Shown: positions 43,498-52,700 of the stretch, piece after piece | How positions within the stretch are numbered: the first letter of the stretch is position 1 | How the letters are laid out: each line of letters opens with the position of its first letter | From: SAR86 cluster bacterium AG-447-A08 | Lineage (GTDB): Bacteria > Pseudomonadota > Gammaproteobacteria > Magnimaribacterales > Magnimaribacteraceae | Reading direction: 5' to 3' | Length of the DNA: 64,000 bases | NCBI GenBank assembly: GCA_003212335.1 | Contig: QCQA01000004.1 | Coordinates: 97,051-161,050, forward strand | Notes under the pieces: model-generated | Seen by the model: only the letters and a program-made list of their open reading frames with translations | Database searches by the model: none | What the model was told of the DNA's origin: nothing | Translations under genes and position numbers: made by a program

Positions 43498-44434
43498 ATT
43501 CATTCTTATATTTTTAGGCCTTCTATTGGGTTTATTGGTGCAGGCTCATGAAATGAATCCTGCACGGTTGTCTCTAGAGGAGGGAGAGAACGGATCCTAT
43601 TCAGGCACATGGATGTTTCCTGTAAATGCAGTAGGACTTCCAGCTGAAGTAAGTTTTACAGACTGTCAGGAAGAACAAAGAAATTTTCCAGAAGTTAAGG
43701 GCAAGTACTTAGTATCCAGTATTCAAATAAAATGTGATGAGACTTTAAAGGGTAAAGAAATTGCTTTTAAAGGTCTTACAAGACTTACGGATGCCTTAGT
43801 CAGTATAAAGTTTCAAGATCAAACTACTTTCGAAGGTTTGGCATCTATCAATTCCCCCAAGTTTGATATTCCTGAAGAAGTCAGCCTATATCCAACTAAC
43901 TATTTTTGGTTAGGCATAGAACATCTGCTGAGCGGAATAGATCATATGCTATTTGTTTTTGGTCTCTTATTCCTTGTTTCAGGTACTGTAAACCTGGTAA
44001 AGACAATCACTGCATTTACTATTGCGCACAGCATTACTTTAGCCCTTTCTGTGTTTGATCTAGTTAGTGTTCCGCAAGCTTCTACTGAAGCATTCATAGC
44101 TTTAACTATAATTTATCTTGCACTTGAAGTAGGCGACAAGCATAAGTATGAGTCCACTCCATGGCTAATTGCCTTTGGCTTCGGACTCTTGCATGGTTTA
44201 GGTTTTGCCGGTGCTTTGTCTGAGATTGGTATTAACAATGATAGTCTTCTTCTTTCTCTTTTATTCTTTAACATCGGAATAGAGGCAGGACAATTATTAG
44301 TCTTGCCATTCTTTGGCTTAGCTATATATTTACTAAAAATAGATAGAATAAAATTAGAGGTAAATAGCTTTGCTAGCTATTTAATCGGAGGATTAGGTAC
44401 ATATTGGTTAATAGAAAGAGTACTTTCCATATAA
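43481..44434 (+). CDS. HupE/UreJ family membrane protein
   Basis: A 317-residue protein with a signal peptide (MQHLTKFILIFLGLLLGLLVQA) whose mature end begins HEMNPA. An extracytoplasmic domain of about 120 residues is followed by the HupE/UreJ_2 membrane part: GIEHLLSGIDHMLFVFGLLFLV, TAFTIAHSITLALS, FGFGLLHGLGFAGALS and the FFNIGIEAGQLL stretch, with conserved histidines in the helices suited to metal binding. The family is thought to import nickel or cobalt, but no urease or hydrogenase gene is near. It starts within the 3' end of the PPIase gene. Confidence 0.85.
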   Translation: MQHLTKFILIFLGLLLGLLVQAHEMNPARLSLEEGENGSYSGTWMFPVNAVGLPAEVSFTDCQEEQRNFPEVKGKYLVSSIQIKCDETLKGKEIAFKGLTRLTDALVSIKFQDQTTFEGLASINSPKFDIPEEVSLYPTNYFWLGIEHLLSGIDHMLFVFGLLFLVSGTVNLVKTITAFTIAHSITLALSVFDLVSVPQASTEAFIALTIIYLALEVGDKHKYESTPWLIAFGFGLLHGLGFAGALSEIGINNDSLLLSLLFFNIGIEAGQLLVLPFFGLAIYLLKIDRIKLEVNSFASYLIGGLGTYWLIERVLSI

Positions 44435-44453
44435 AAATAACGGAGCTTATATT

Positions 44454-45440
44454 ATGTCGGACATAGAGTTTAAGACTATCCAAAGTAATGGAATCAATTT
44501 GCGGTTAGCTATGATGGGTGAGGGCCCATTAGTAATTTTTTGTCATGGTTGGCCAGAAAGTTGGTACAGCTATAGACATCAGTTACCTGCAGTTGCTAAA
44601 GCAGGATATAAGGCTGTTGCATATGATGTAAGGGGTTATGGAGAGTCAGATAAGCCTTATGAAATCGAGGCATATACTATGAAGAATATGACTGATGATG
44701 TAGTCGGTATTATTGATGCTTTAGGCTACGACACAGCAATCACCATAGGTCATGATTGGGGAGGACCAATTGCATTGCATACTGCTGCACTCAATGAAGA
44801 TCGTATTACTGCAACTGGAACAATGTCAGTACCTTTTACTGGAAGAGGACCAATGCCTCCTCTCAAGCTCTGGAAAGAAATTTATCAAGATAACTTTTTT
44901 TATCAGCTTTATTTTCAAAAAGAAGGCATAGCTGAAAATGAATTTGAATCTGATCTTAATCGATCCTTATTTATTACTTATACAAATAGTGATGGAAGAG
45001 GTATGCAAAATAATCTAGAAAAAGGACAAAGTGGCTTAGTCCCCCAAAAAGATAAAAATGCCTCTTTTTTGGATGGTATGGAAGTCTTCGATGACTTTCC
45101 ATCTTGGTTTACAAAAGAGGATTTAAGCTATTTTGTTAGTCAATTTGAGATGAGTGGTTTCAGGGGCCCTTTAAATAGATACAGAGCACAAAATATTGAT
45201 TGGGAAGAACTAACTGCTTTAGACAAGAAACTTAAACAGCCAGCTTTTTTTATAACAGGCACATTAGACCCAGTTAATTTTTTTATAAGATCTGAAGAAC
45301 CCTTAATAGATAGAATAAAGGCTAATTACGAAAACCTTCTTTTTGCTGAAGAACTTGAAGGAATAGGTCATTGGACCCAGCAAGAAGCACCTGACGAAGT
45401 CAACGAGTTAATTCTAAGATTTTTACAAGAAGTATCCTAA
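44454..45440 (+). CDS. Epoxide hydrolase-like alpha/beta hydrolase
   Basis: This 328-residue cytoplasmic hydrolase contains CHGWPESWYSYRHQL (oxyanion HGWP) near residue 30, the nucleophile Asp in GHDWGGP, the acid Asp in TGTLDPVN, and the base His in GIGHWTQQE; a cap-domain tyrosine is also visible. These features match soluble epoxide hydrolases, which turn epoxides to diols. A dehalogenase is less likely because of the HGWPE motif. It lies 19 bases after the HupE gene. Confidence 0.88.
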   Translation: MSDIEFKTIQSNGINLRLAMMGEGPLVIFCHGWPESWYSYRHQLPAVAKAGYKAVAYDVRGYGESDKPYEIEAYTMKNMTDDVVGIIDALGYDTAITIGHDWGGPIALHTAALNEDRITATGTMSVPFTGRGPMPPLKLWKEIYQDNFFYQLYFQKEGIAENEFESDLNRSLFITYTNSDGRGMQNNLEKGQSGLVPQKDKNASFLDGMEVFDDFPSWFTKEDLSYFVSQFEMSGFRGPLNRYRAQNIDWEELTALDKKLKQPAFFITGTLDPVNFFIRSEEPLIDRIKANYENLLFAEELEGIGHWTQQEAPDEVNELILRFLQEVS

Positions 45441-45463
45441 GTCTTATAGAAACTTGCATTTTT

Positions 45464-46036
45464 GTGACTGAAATAAAAAAATATTCCCAACAAGACCAAC
45501 AAGCAGCTGTTGATCTGCTTCTGCTTGCATTCTCAAGTGACCCTCTTCAGAGATTTCTTATGCCAGATCCATCAATTTATTTCAAAAATTCAGCAATATG
45601 GTTTAAAAATGCAGCAAGTCAATCAATATCTACACAGTCGTTACTAGGGCTTCAAGATAATTCTGGGGTAGCTCTTTGGTTTCCTCCTAATTATCCTGTT
45701 CAATTTGAAGCCCTTGAAGAGACTTACAAGGACCTCCCTGCAAAATCAAGAGAAGACATTTACAAATATTTTAATGAATTTGAGAACAGTAAGCCAAAAG
45801 ACGTTTGGTATCTCGAGTATCTTGGAGTTGACCCTAATAATCATTCACAGGGTATAGGCACTCAACTGTTGCAGAAATCTTTGGAAGAGATTGATGCTTT
45901 GCATGAGGCGGCTTACTTAGAATCATCTAACCCTAGAAATATGTCTCTCTATGAAAGACATGGATTTGAAGTTGTTAAAAAGTTTCAGTTTGGAGACGGA
46001 CCTCCAATACACACCATGTTAAGAGAAGCTAGATAA
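45464..46036 (+). CDS. GNAT-family N-acetyltransferase
   Basis: A 190-residue protein starting at a GTG. The acetyl-CoA-binding motif is YLGVDPNNHSQGIGTQLL near residue 125, followed by AAYLESSNPRNMSLYERHGFE, both typical of GNAT enzymes. The acceptor is unknown. It lies 23 bases after the hydrolase gene and ends 29 bases before the stop of the convergent metalloprotease gene, with no terminator evident between them. Confidence 0.85.
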   Translation: MTEIKKYSQQDQQAAVDLLLLAFSSDPLQRFLMPDPSIYFKNSAIWFKNAASQSISTQSLLGLQDNSGVALWFPPNYPVQFEALEETYKDLPAKSREDIYKYFNEFENSKPKDVWYLEYLGVDPNNHSQGIGTQLLQKSLEEIDALHEAAYLESSNPRNMSLYERHGFEVVKKFQFGDGPPIHTMLREAR

Positions 46037-46065
46037 ATAAGATCCGTAGTTTCTAAATTAATATC

Positions 46066-48561
46066 CTAGTTGGCTCTATCGAGACCGGATTCAATTATCC
46101 ATGCAATAAGTTTTCTATGAGATTTTGTTGCTGGATCATTGGATGACTTTCTTACAATTTTCTGTATATCTCGTAAAGAGCTATAAACTGCTGCTGTTGC
46201 TAATTCGTCATAATAGTCTTGTCCAAGAATACTTAACAATCTCCTCACATATGAGGTTTGCAGATTCCTTCTTATAGAACTCACAGAATTATCTACATCG
46301 CCTGTAAAAATGGATTTTGTTAAATCATTCAACACTTCATTTACGGAGTAATCATTGCCATAGAGCTCCGTATCTGAAATCCTATACAAAGTCCAAGGAC
46401 TTAAAACATGATCCAAAACTCTATTTTGAATCCCAAGAATTATCTTATGCATTTGTGGGTCTTCATGTTCTCCATATAGATCAAACATTCTTCTCTCAAC
46501 TTGAACCACTTGAAGAAGATCTGGATTGATTGGAAAGGCTTCAACAGAGAAAGCATATTTATTTAAAGCCTCCATTGCTCGTCTTTGCTCACTAGATGGA
46601 GCGGGCATATAAGGTTTTTTGGAGCTTTTGTTCTGAGGATCAAATCTTTCAATATACACCCCCCCAATATGCCTTGAAATTACTTCAAGTGATCTGGAGT
46701 ATTCACGAATAAAGATTCTATGGGCAAGTCTATACTCTTCAAAACTTTTAGCAGTACTCGACAGTTTAGATACTATGTTGTCTTGAGAATAATTGACCAA
46801 CTCTATTCTTTGAGTAGCATAAGTTATAGGATCATTTGTAAGGTCATTAATCATGGCCCTTGGATCAATACCTCTTCCGGGAGATCTCATATCCTCTGAG
46901 TCATTTGCAAACATGTGTTCAGGTTTATTTTGCTCAGAGATTATTTCCATCAACTCAGATTCAGTTAAATCAGGCGTATAACCATATTTTATAGCCCAAA
47001 TATCGTAAGGCCCCGGAATGGTGTCATAATAATCGCCTTGTTCAACTCCTAAAGGTGCAAGATTGATAGCGGGATATTCCATAACTGAAGCAGTAACTCC
47101 TACCTTGCTTGTTATTTCAGGATTATGGACACTCTCAATATCGTGTAAGTAGCTTCCTTTAAAATTATGGTTTAAGCCTAAAGTATGTCCTACCTCGTGA
47201 AGAGTCAATCTTATGATGGCCTGCTCTATAATCTTTGGGTCGTTCAGTTCAATTGCCTCAGCAAGAATCATCCCGTCCTGTATGTAACTGGGAGAACTGC
47301 AATTTTTGTGATCAGAATCTTCATTAAAAATTGCGTCATAATTCACTCTATTTGTAAGATAAACCCATTCCAGCATTATGTCTGCACTCAGAATTTCTCC
47401 AGTTCTGGGATTAGTCATACTAGGCCCATAACCTCCAAAAACTGGATCAGGTGAGGAAGTCCATCTCAGTACGTTATATCTTATATCTCCAGCATCCCAA
47501 TTAGCATCATCGGGTTGAACTTTTACTTCAATTGCATTTTTAAAGCCTGCAGCTTCAAAAGCAACATTCCAAGCTAAAACACCTTTTTTAATGTAGTCTC
47601 TTAATTCATAAGGTGTAGTATTTTCTATCCAAAAGGTAATTGGTTTAATCGGTTCAGAAAGTTCTTCCTCTGGATTTTTCTTTTTTAGATTCCATTTTCC
47701 AATGAGGTCTTTATAAGGAGTTACATCTTTCGATGTAAGATCTGTTACCCTCTCTGAAAAATACCCAATAGATTGATTTGCCAATCGAGGCTCAAAATCG
47801 TTTTTTGGCATTTCAATAAAGCTATACCTAAGGTTTATATTTACATTTCTTGGATCCGCGACATCTTCTGACTCATATTCATAAGAGGGTGCGCTTTCAA
47901 TTACATATTCAACTTCAAAATCTGTATTTTCTTCATAATTGAATACACCTGTAACTCTTGATTTTAATGGACTTAATTGCCCCCACATAAATCCTGGAGG
48001 AGGACTTTCAGGCGAGTATATAGGCAATATAGGAGTTAAAGTTTCTGACAATAATAGACCTGTTATTTCTATTAGATATTCATTCTCTTCTTCATTCTCT
48101 GCCAAAATATCTATAACTTGGAAGGTAGAGTCAGAAATATTAGCTCCCTTTGATTTAGAGAGAGGATTATTATCATCAAAATAATAATTCGTTAAGACTC
48201 TTGAGAAACGTAACTTATTGAAGTCTTTTTCTATTTTAAAAATCCCTTCATCTGTATAAGAACCTTTTACTTTTCCGGTTGAAGCAACACCATTTATTAC
48301 ATGTGCAAAATATATGAACTCTTTTTTTAATTGATCTTTAGAGACTTTTAAGAAAATTTGATTACTTTCAGGGTCTCTATAAGTAACAAAAAAGCCTAGA
48401 GATTCCTCATAGTCCTCTACTAAATCTTTTATATAAGTTTCTTTCTCTTCTTCTGCAACAACAGTTTCCTCTTGGCTCGCTTCAGTTTTTTCCTCTGCTA
48501 CAAGCCCTTGTGTAACAAATAACAGTAAAAATAAGAGTCTAATTAAGTGGTTTTTCATCAC
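46066..48561 (-). CDS. Secreted zinc metalloprotease (DUF5117/DUF5118 type)
   Basis: An 831-residue protein with a signal peptide (MMKNHLIRLLFLLLFVTQGLVA). The zinc site is HEVGHTLGLNH at residues 455-465 (His455, Glu456, His459 and His465), followed by a Met-turn-like SVMEYPA. The long N-terminal part (DUF5117/5118-like) contains DPESNQIFLKVSKDQL and FIYFAHVINGVAS. It probably degrades proteins in the periplasm or outside the cell. It stands alone on the minus strand, divergent from the D-aminoacylase-like gene across 88 bases. Confidence 0.88.
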   Translation of the reverse strand: MMKNHLIRLLFLLLFVTQGLVAEEKTEASQEETVVAEEEKETYIKDLVEDYEESLGFFVTYRDPESNQIFLKVSKDQLKKEFIYFAHVINGVASTGKVKGSYTDEGIFKIEKDFNKLRFSRVLTNYYFDDNNPLSKSKGANISDSTFQVIDILAENEEENEYLIEITGLLLSETLTPILPIYSPESPPPGFMWGQLSPLKSRVTGVFNYEENTDFEVEYVIESAPSYEYESEDVADPRNVNINLRYSFIEMPKNDFEPRLANQSIGYFSERVTDLTSKDVTPYKDLIGKWNLKKKNPEEELSEPIKPITFWIENTTPYELRDYIKKGVLAWNVAFEAAGFKNAIEVKVQPDDANWDAGDIRYNVLRWTSSPDPVFGGYGPSMTNPRTGEILSADIMLEWVYLTNRVNYDAIFNEDSDHKNCSSPSYIQDGMILAEAIELNDPKIIEQAIIRLTLHEVGHTLGLNHNFKGSYLHDIESVHNPEITSKVGVTASVMEYPAINLAPLGVEQGDYYDTIPGPYDIWAIKYGYTPDLTESELMEIISEQNKPEHMFANDSEDMRSPGRGIDPRAMINDLTNDPITYATQRIELVNYSQDNIVSKLSSTAKSFEEYRLAHRIFIREYSRSLEVISRHIGGVYIERFDPQNKSSKKPYMPAPSSEQRRAMEALNKYAFSVEAFPINPDLLQVVQVERRMFDLYGEHEDPQMHKIILGIQNRVLDHVLSPWTLYRISDTELYGNDYSVNEVLNDLTKSIFTGDVDNSVSSIRRNLQTSYVRRLLSILGQDYYDELATAAVYSSLRDIQKIVRKSSNDPATKSHRKLIAWIIESGLDRAN

Positions 48562-48584
48562 GTTTTTATATATTTTATGTCCTA

Positions 48585-48612
48585 TTTACTTCAATTTAAG
48601 GTGCGATACTAT
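48585..48612 (+). promoter_or_regulatory. Possible sigma70 promoter of the hydrolase/dioxygenase cluster
   Basis: TTTACT (48585-48590), a 16-base spacer and TACTAT (48607-48612), 37 bases before the ATG at 48650. Both hexamers match consensus at four to five of six positions; there is no experimental basis. Confidence 0.4.
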
Positions 48613-48649
48613 ATCAGAAAGAGGTTTAAAATTTTAAAGGGTTTTTAAT

Positions 48650-50353
48650 ATGTTTGATCTAATAATAAAGAATGGATTAATTTATGACGGGAAGGGGAGT
48701 AAACCCTATAAGGCTGATTTAGCCATTTCTAACGAAAAAATTGTTGGTATAGGCGATATACAGGGAGATGCTAAAGAAATAATTAATGCCGAAGGTAAGA
48801 TCGTTACTCCTGGTTTTGTTGATATTCATACTCACTATGATGGACAAGTAACATGGGACCCCTATCTAAGGCCTTCAACTTACCACGGAGTTACTACGGT
48901 TGTTATGGGTAATTGTGGGGTTGGATTCTCACCTTGTAAGCCTGATCAGAGAGACTGGTTGATAGGTCTCATGGAAGGTGTTGAAGATATTCCCGGTACA
49001 GCCCTCCATGAAGGTATAGATTGGGAATGGGAAAGCTTTCCTGAATATCTAGACGCATTAGATAAAAAACCTTTGGCTATTGATGTAGGCACGCAGATAC
49101 CACACGGGGCCGTGAGGGCTTATGTCATGGGGGAGAGAGGTATAAATCATGAAGAAGCCTCTGAAGAGGAAATAAAAGAAATGAAACGCATAGTCCAAGA
49201 GGCAGTCAAAGCAGGTGCCTATGGCTTCAGTACATCAAGAACAGAAAAACATAATGACGTAAATGGTAATCTGACCCCGAGTATCACCGCCCATAAAAAT
49301 GAACTTGTGGAGATCGCAAAGTCTCTGGGAGATATTAATCAAGGAGTCCTTCAAGGTATATCTGATTTTTATGACTTTGATTCTGAGTTTGATATTTTTA
49401 AGACTATGTCCCAAGAATCTGGAAGACCTATATCTATAACGGTAGAACAACAAGATGCAAGACCGGAATGGTGGGAACAATTGCTAGACGGCATTGAAGA
49501 GGCCCAATCAGAAGGCATCAATATGTATGGTCAAGTACCTCCAAGAGCAACAGGTATTTTAATGGGTCTTACTGCAACTCTTAACCCTTTTAGATTCCAT
49601 CCAGCATATATGGAGATAGCAGAATTACCGCTAGATGAAAGGGTTCAGGTAATGAAAACAGATGAATTTAGAGAAAAGCTACTGAATCAGGAAGGAGTTT
49701 CTATTAATCCTCTTGTTGATGAAATAGTTACATCTTATGGAAAGATGTTTAAGTTGGGAGAGCCAGCTAATTATGAACCAGATCCAAAAGACTCATTTGA
49801 ATCTTTAGCTCTTTCATCAAATATGACCGCAGAAGAGATTGCCTACGAGGCTATGTTAGAAAAAGAAGGAAGGGCATTGATTTATCATCCTTTATTTAAT
49901 TATCAGACTGGTGATTTAAGTCTAGTGGAAAAGATGCTCAAACATCCTTATACAATTTCAGGTCTAGGCGATGCTGGGGCTCATTGTGGAGCCATAAGTG
50001 ATGCAAGTTTTCCAACAACCTTAGTTCAACATTGGTCTAGGGATAGGAGTAGAGGAAACAAATTACCTCTTGAAAAAGTTATCAAGATGCAAACCTCTGA
50101 AACAGCAAATCTTCTCGGTATTAAAGACAGAGGTATTATTGAAGAGGGCTACAAAGCCGATATCAATGTTATTGATTATGAAAAACTAACTCTTCATGAG
50201 CCTGAAATTATTAATGATTTACCTGCCGGTGGAAGAAGGCTCGTTCAAAAGGCATCTGGTTATGATTACACAATTGTTTCAGGAGAAATAGCATTTATCA
50301 AAGGCGAAGCCACTGGAGCACTCAATGGGAGGTTGATTAGAAACTCTCATTAA
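48650..50353 (+). CDS. N-acyl-D-amino-acid deacylase-like amidohydrolase
   Basis: A 567-residue amidohydrolase-3 enzyme. The metal-binding HTHYDGQVTWDP is near residue 60 (His60, His62), followed by TTVVMGNCGVGFSP, the ISGLGDAGAHCGAISD block with its Asp, and a C-terminal GYKADINVIDYE segment. D-aminoacylases and N-acyl-D-amino acid deacylases have this layout. It hydrolyses an N-acyl or cyclic amide bond. It is the first gene in a five-gene run, with Smr and dioxygenase genes following at 2-base and 1-base gaps. Confidence 0.87.
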   Translation: MFDLIIKNGLIYDGKGSKPYKADLAISNEKIVGIGDIQGDAKEIINAEGKIVTPGFVDIHTHYDGQVTWDPYLRPSTYHGVTTVVMGNCGVGFSPCKPDQRDWLIGLMEGVEDIPGTALHEGIDWEWESFPEYLDALDKKPLAIDVGTQIPHGAVRAYVMGERGINHEEASEEEIKEMKRIVQEAVKAGAYGFSTSRTEKHNDVNGNLTPSITAHKNELVEIAKSLGDINQGVLQGISDFYDFDSEFDIFKTMSQESGRPISITVEQQDARPEWWEQLLDGIEEAQSEGINMYGQVPPRATGILMGLTATLNPFRFHPAYMEIAELPLDERVQVMKTDEFREKLLNQEGVSINPLVDEIVTSYGKMFKLGEPANYEPDPKDSFESLALSSNMTAEEIAYEAMLEKEGRALIYHPLFNYQTGDLSLVEKMLKHPYTISGLGDAGAHCGAISDASFPTTLVQHWSRDRSRGNKLPLEKVIKMQTSETANLLGIKDRGIIEEGYKADINVIDYEKLTLHEPEIINDLPAGGRRLVQKASGYDYTIVSGEIAFIKGEATGALNGRLIRNSH

Positions 50354-50355
50354 TT

Positions 50356-50583
50356 ATGTCCAGTCATATTTTAGACTTGCATGGCTATAGACATCATGAA
50401 GTTGATGTTGCAGTAGAGAACTTTATATACCTCAATCAAGATGAGATGCCATTAACCATAATATGTGGTAACAGTGAAAAAATGTTGTCTCTAGTCAGGG
50501 TGGTGTTAGAAAGATCTGATGCAGAATACTATAATGGATCAGGTCACGACTATGGATTGATTAAAGTCCATAGACTTAAATAA
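50356..50583 (+). CDS. Smr-like domain protein (75 aa)
   Basis: A small 75-residue protein resembling the Smr (small MutS-related) domain: LDLHGYRHHEVDVAVENFIY at the start, then the TIICGNSEKMLSLVRVVL segment in place of the usual VITGKG loop, and a HDYGLIKV end. Smr domains bind or nick nucleic acids. The glycine loop is altered (CGNSEK), so activity is uncertain. It is embedded between the amidohydrolase and dioxygenase genes. Confidence 0.7.
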   Translation: MSSHILDLHGYRHHEVDVAVENFIYLNQDEMPLTIICGNSEKMLSLVRVVLERSDAEYYNGSGHDYGLIKVHRLK

Positions 50584-50584
50584 T

Positions 50585-51370
50585 ATGGATATTAAAGAAC
50601 TAGGACCAATAGGAGCTGAACTTACAAATCTAGATCTTACACAACTTAGTAAGGAGGATATTCCTCACATACGACAAAGTTTCTTAGATTATTCTGTAAT
50701 AGTTTTTAGAAATCAAAATCTCAAGCCAATAGATTTAAAAAATATTTCTAGGTTATGGGGCGAAGCGCTTATACATCCGGTTTTTAAAGGAATTGAAAAT
50801 CATCCTGAGATTATCGAAATAAGAAACTATGGCGAAAAATATCATACTAATGCTCATTGGCATTCTGATGTGACATTTGAAGAATGTCCTCCTGACGCTA
50901 CTCTCTTGTATTCTTTAGAAGTGCCTGAAGAAGGTGGCGATACTTTGTTCTCTAGTCAGTACCTAGCTTATGAAGACTTAGATATGGATTTGAAATCTTC
51001 TCTTTCCGGCAAAATGGCAATACACAGCAATATAGGTGTTTTGATGTTATCAGGTGGAGATCCTAAAGATGCTAAGACTGTTGAGCATCCTATCTTTAGA
51101 GAACATCCTGAAACTGGAAAAAAAGCTTTATATGTTACGGAAGCTTTTGTTAAATCAATAAAAGACTTAGATTCTGCAGAATCTCGAAGAATATTAGATC
51201 TTTTATACAAGCAAGCATCTAAAGAAGAATATATTTATAGACATAAATGGTCTAATGGAGATCTTGTTGTGTGGGATAATAGAAGTGTCCAACATTATGC
51301 TGAACATGGATACGGGGACGCAACTAGAACTATGCACAGATTAACTACATCAGGGAGTAAACCGTTTTGA
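50585..51370 (+). CDS. TauD/TfdA-family alpha-ketoglutarate dioxygenase
   Basis: A 261-residue Fe(II)/alpha-ketoglutarate oxygenase. The metal triad is His93 and Asp95 in HWHSDVTF plus His237 in SVQHYAEHG; the co-substrate arginine lies in RTMHR near residue 250. Members hydroxylate taurine, aromatic acids or related compounds, often to cleave a C-S, C-O or C-N bond. It starts 1 base after the Smr gene and overlaps the next start by 4 bases (TTG start within TTGA). Confidence 0.92.
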   Translation: MDIKELGPIGAELTNLDLTQLSKEDIPHIRQSFLDYSVIVFRNQNLKPIDLKNISRLWGEALIHPVFKGIENHPEIIEIRNYGEKYHTNAHWHSDVTFEECPPDATLLYSLEVPEEGGDTLFSSQYLAYEDLDMDLKSSLSGKMAIHSNIGVLMLSGGDPKDAKTVEHPIFREHPETGKKALYVTEAFVKSIKDLDSAESRRILDLLYKQASKEEYIYRHKWSNGDLVVWDNRSVQHYAEHGYGDATRTMHRLTTSGSKPF

Positions 51371-52698
51371 GTAACACCATAACTATCAAGAATTGCAAAG
51401 TCGTTAATGAAGGTCAAATCACTGAAAAGGACTTAATTATTAAGAATGGAAGATTTGAAAAGATTGGAAATGATCTTGCATCTGAAGGTGAGACAATAGA
51501 TGCGGCAGGTTTATTTCTATTTCCAGGAATAATTGATGACCAATGTCATTTTAGAGAGCCCGGTTTAACAGAAAGGGGAAGTATAAAAACAGAATCCCTT
51601 TCTGCTGTTGCTGGCGGCACCACATCTTTTATGGATATGCCTAATGTCATACCTCCAACTCTTAGCTTGGATTTATGGAGAGACAAGATATCCATAGCAG
51701 AAAAAACTGCTTCAGCAAATTTCTCATTTTATATGGGGACCTCAAACACTAATATCGATGAAATCAAAGCAATTGATCCTAAAGAAGTTTGTGGAATCAA
51801 GATTTTCATGGGATCTTCAACAGGCAATCTTCATGTTGACAGTGAAGATGCTTTAAATGATCTATTTAGAGAGTCTCCGGTAATTATAACTACCCATTGC
51901 GAAGATGATCCTATGATCAAGGCCAAGGAGCAGGAATTTTTAGCTAAATATGGTGAGAAGATTCCTGTAGAAATGCATTCAGAAATAAGATCTAGAGAAG
52001 CATGTTTAAAATCCTCAAAGAAAGCAATCGATCTGGCAGAAAGATATGATGCTAACTTACACATACTTCACCTAACCACTAAAGAAGAAGTTGAATTATT
52101 TTCTAATAAACCTTTAAACGAGAAGATGATAACTGCTGAAGTTTGTATTCCTCATTTATATTTTTCTAGAGATGATTACGCTACCAAAGGAACCTTAATC
52201 AAGTGCAATCCATCAATAAAAGAAACTGCAGATCGCGATGCTTTGAGAGCTGGTTTGTTGGAAGGTTACATTGATTATGTTGCAACTGATCATGCTCCTC
52301 ATCAACTAGAAGGTAAATCTAATGATTATATGGACTGTCCTTCAGGAATCCCGAGTGTCCAACATACACTTCTTGTTTTATTGGAGCTTGTTAGGGAAGG
52401 TGTATATTCTTTGGATGACCTTCCTTACTACCTTTCTCATAAGGTAGCGGATAGATTTAAGATTATAGATAGAGGTTATATAAGAGAAGGTTATTGGGCT
52501 GATTGTGTTCTAGTAGATTTAGAGCACCAACATAAAATTACGAAAGAAAATACATCCTACTTTTGTGGTTGGTCGCCATTTGAAGGGGATACTTTCAATT
52601 CCAAAGTGATAAGTACTTTTGTGAATGGAACACATGCTTACAATGAAGGAAAAATTTTGGAAACTAATTTGGGAATGCAGTTAGAATTTGATAGATAA
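51367..52698 (+). CDS. Dihydroorotase-like amidohydrolase (PyrC class)
   Basis: This 443-residue protein starts at a TTG overlapping the upstream stop. The dihydroorotase motif FREPGLTERG is present near residue 60, but the first metal His of the usual DxHxH is Gln (sequence DDQCH). The lysine for carboxylation lies in CGIKIFMGSSTG, further metal ligands in TTHCEDD and LHILHLTT, and the catalytic Asp in ATDHAPHQ. To my recollection the Gln variant occurs in some bacterial dihydroorotases. Its catabolic setting suggests that hydantoinase- or ureide-type chemistry is also possible. Confidence 0.8.
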   Translation: MSNTITIKNCKVVNEGQITEKDLIIKNGRFEKIGNDLASEGETIDAAGLFLFPGIIDDQCHFREPGLTERGSIKTESLSAVAGGTTSFMDMPNVIPPTLSLDLWRDKISIAEKTASANFSFYMGTSNTNIDEIKAIDPKEVCGIKIFMGSSTGNLHVDSEDALNDLFRESPVIITTHCEDDPMIKAKEQEFLAKYGEKIPVEMHSEIRSREACLKSSKKAIDLAERYDANLHILHLTTKEEVELFSNKPLNEKMITAEVCIPHLYFSRDDYATKGTLIKCNPSIKETADRDALRAGLLEGYIDYVATDHAPHQLEGKSNDYMDCPSGIPSVQHTLLVLLELVREGVYSLDDLPYYLSHKVADRFKIIDRGYIREGYWADCVLVDLEHQHKITKENTSYFCGWSPFEGDTFNSKVISTFVNGTHAYNEGKILETNLGMQLEFDR

Positions 52699-52700
52699 AT

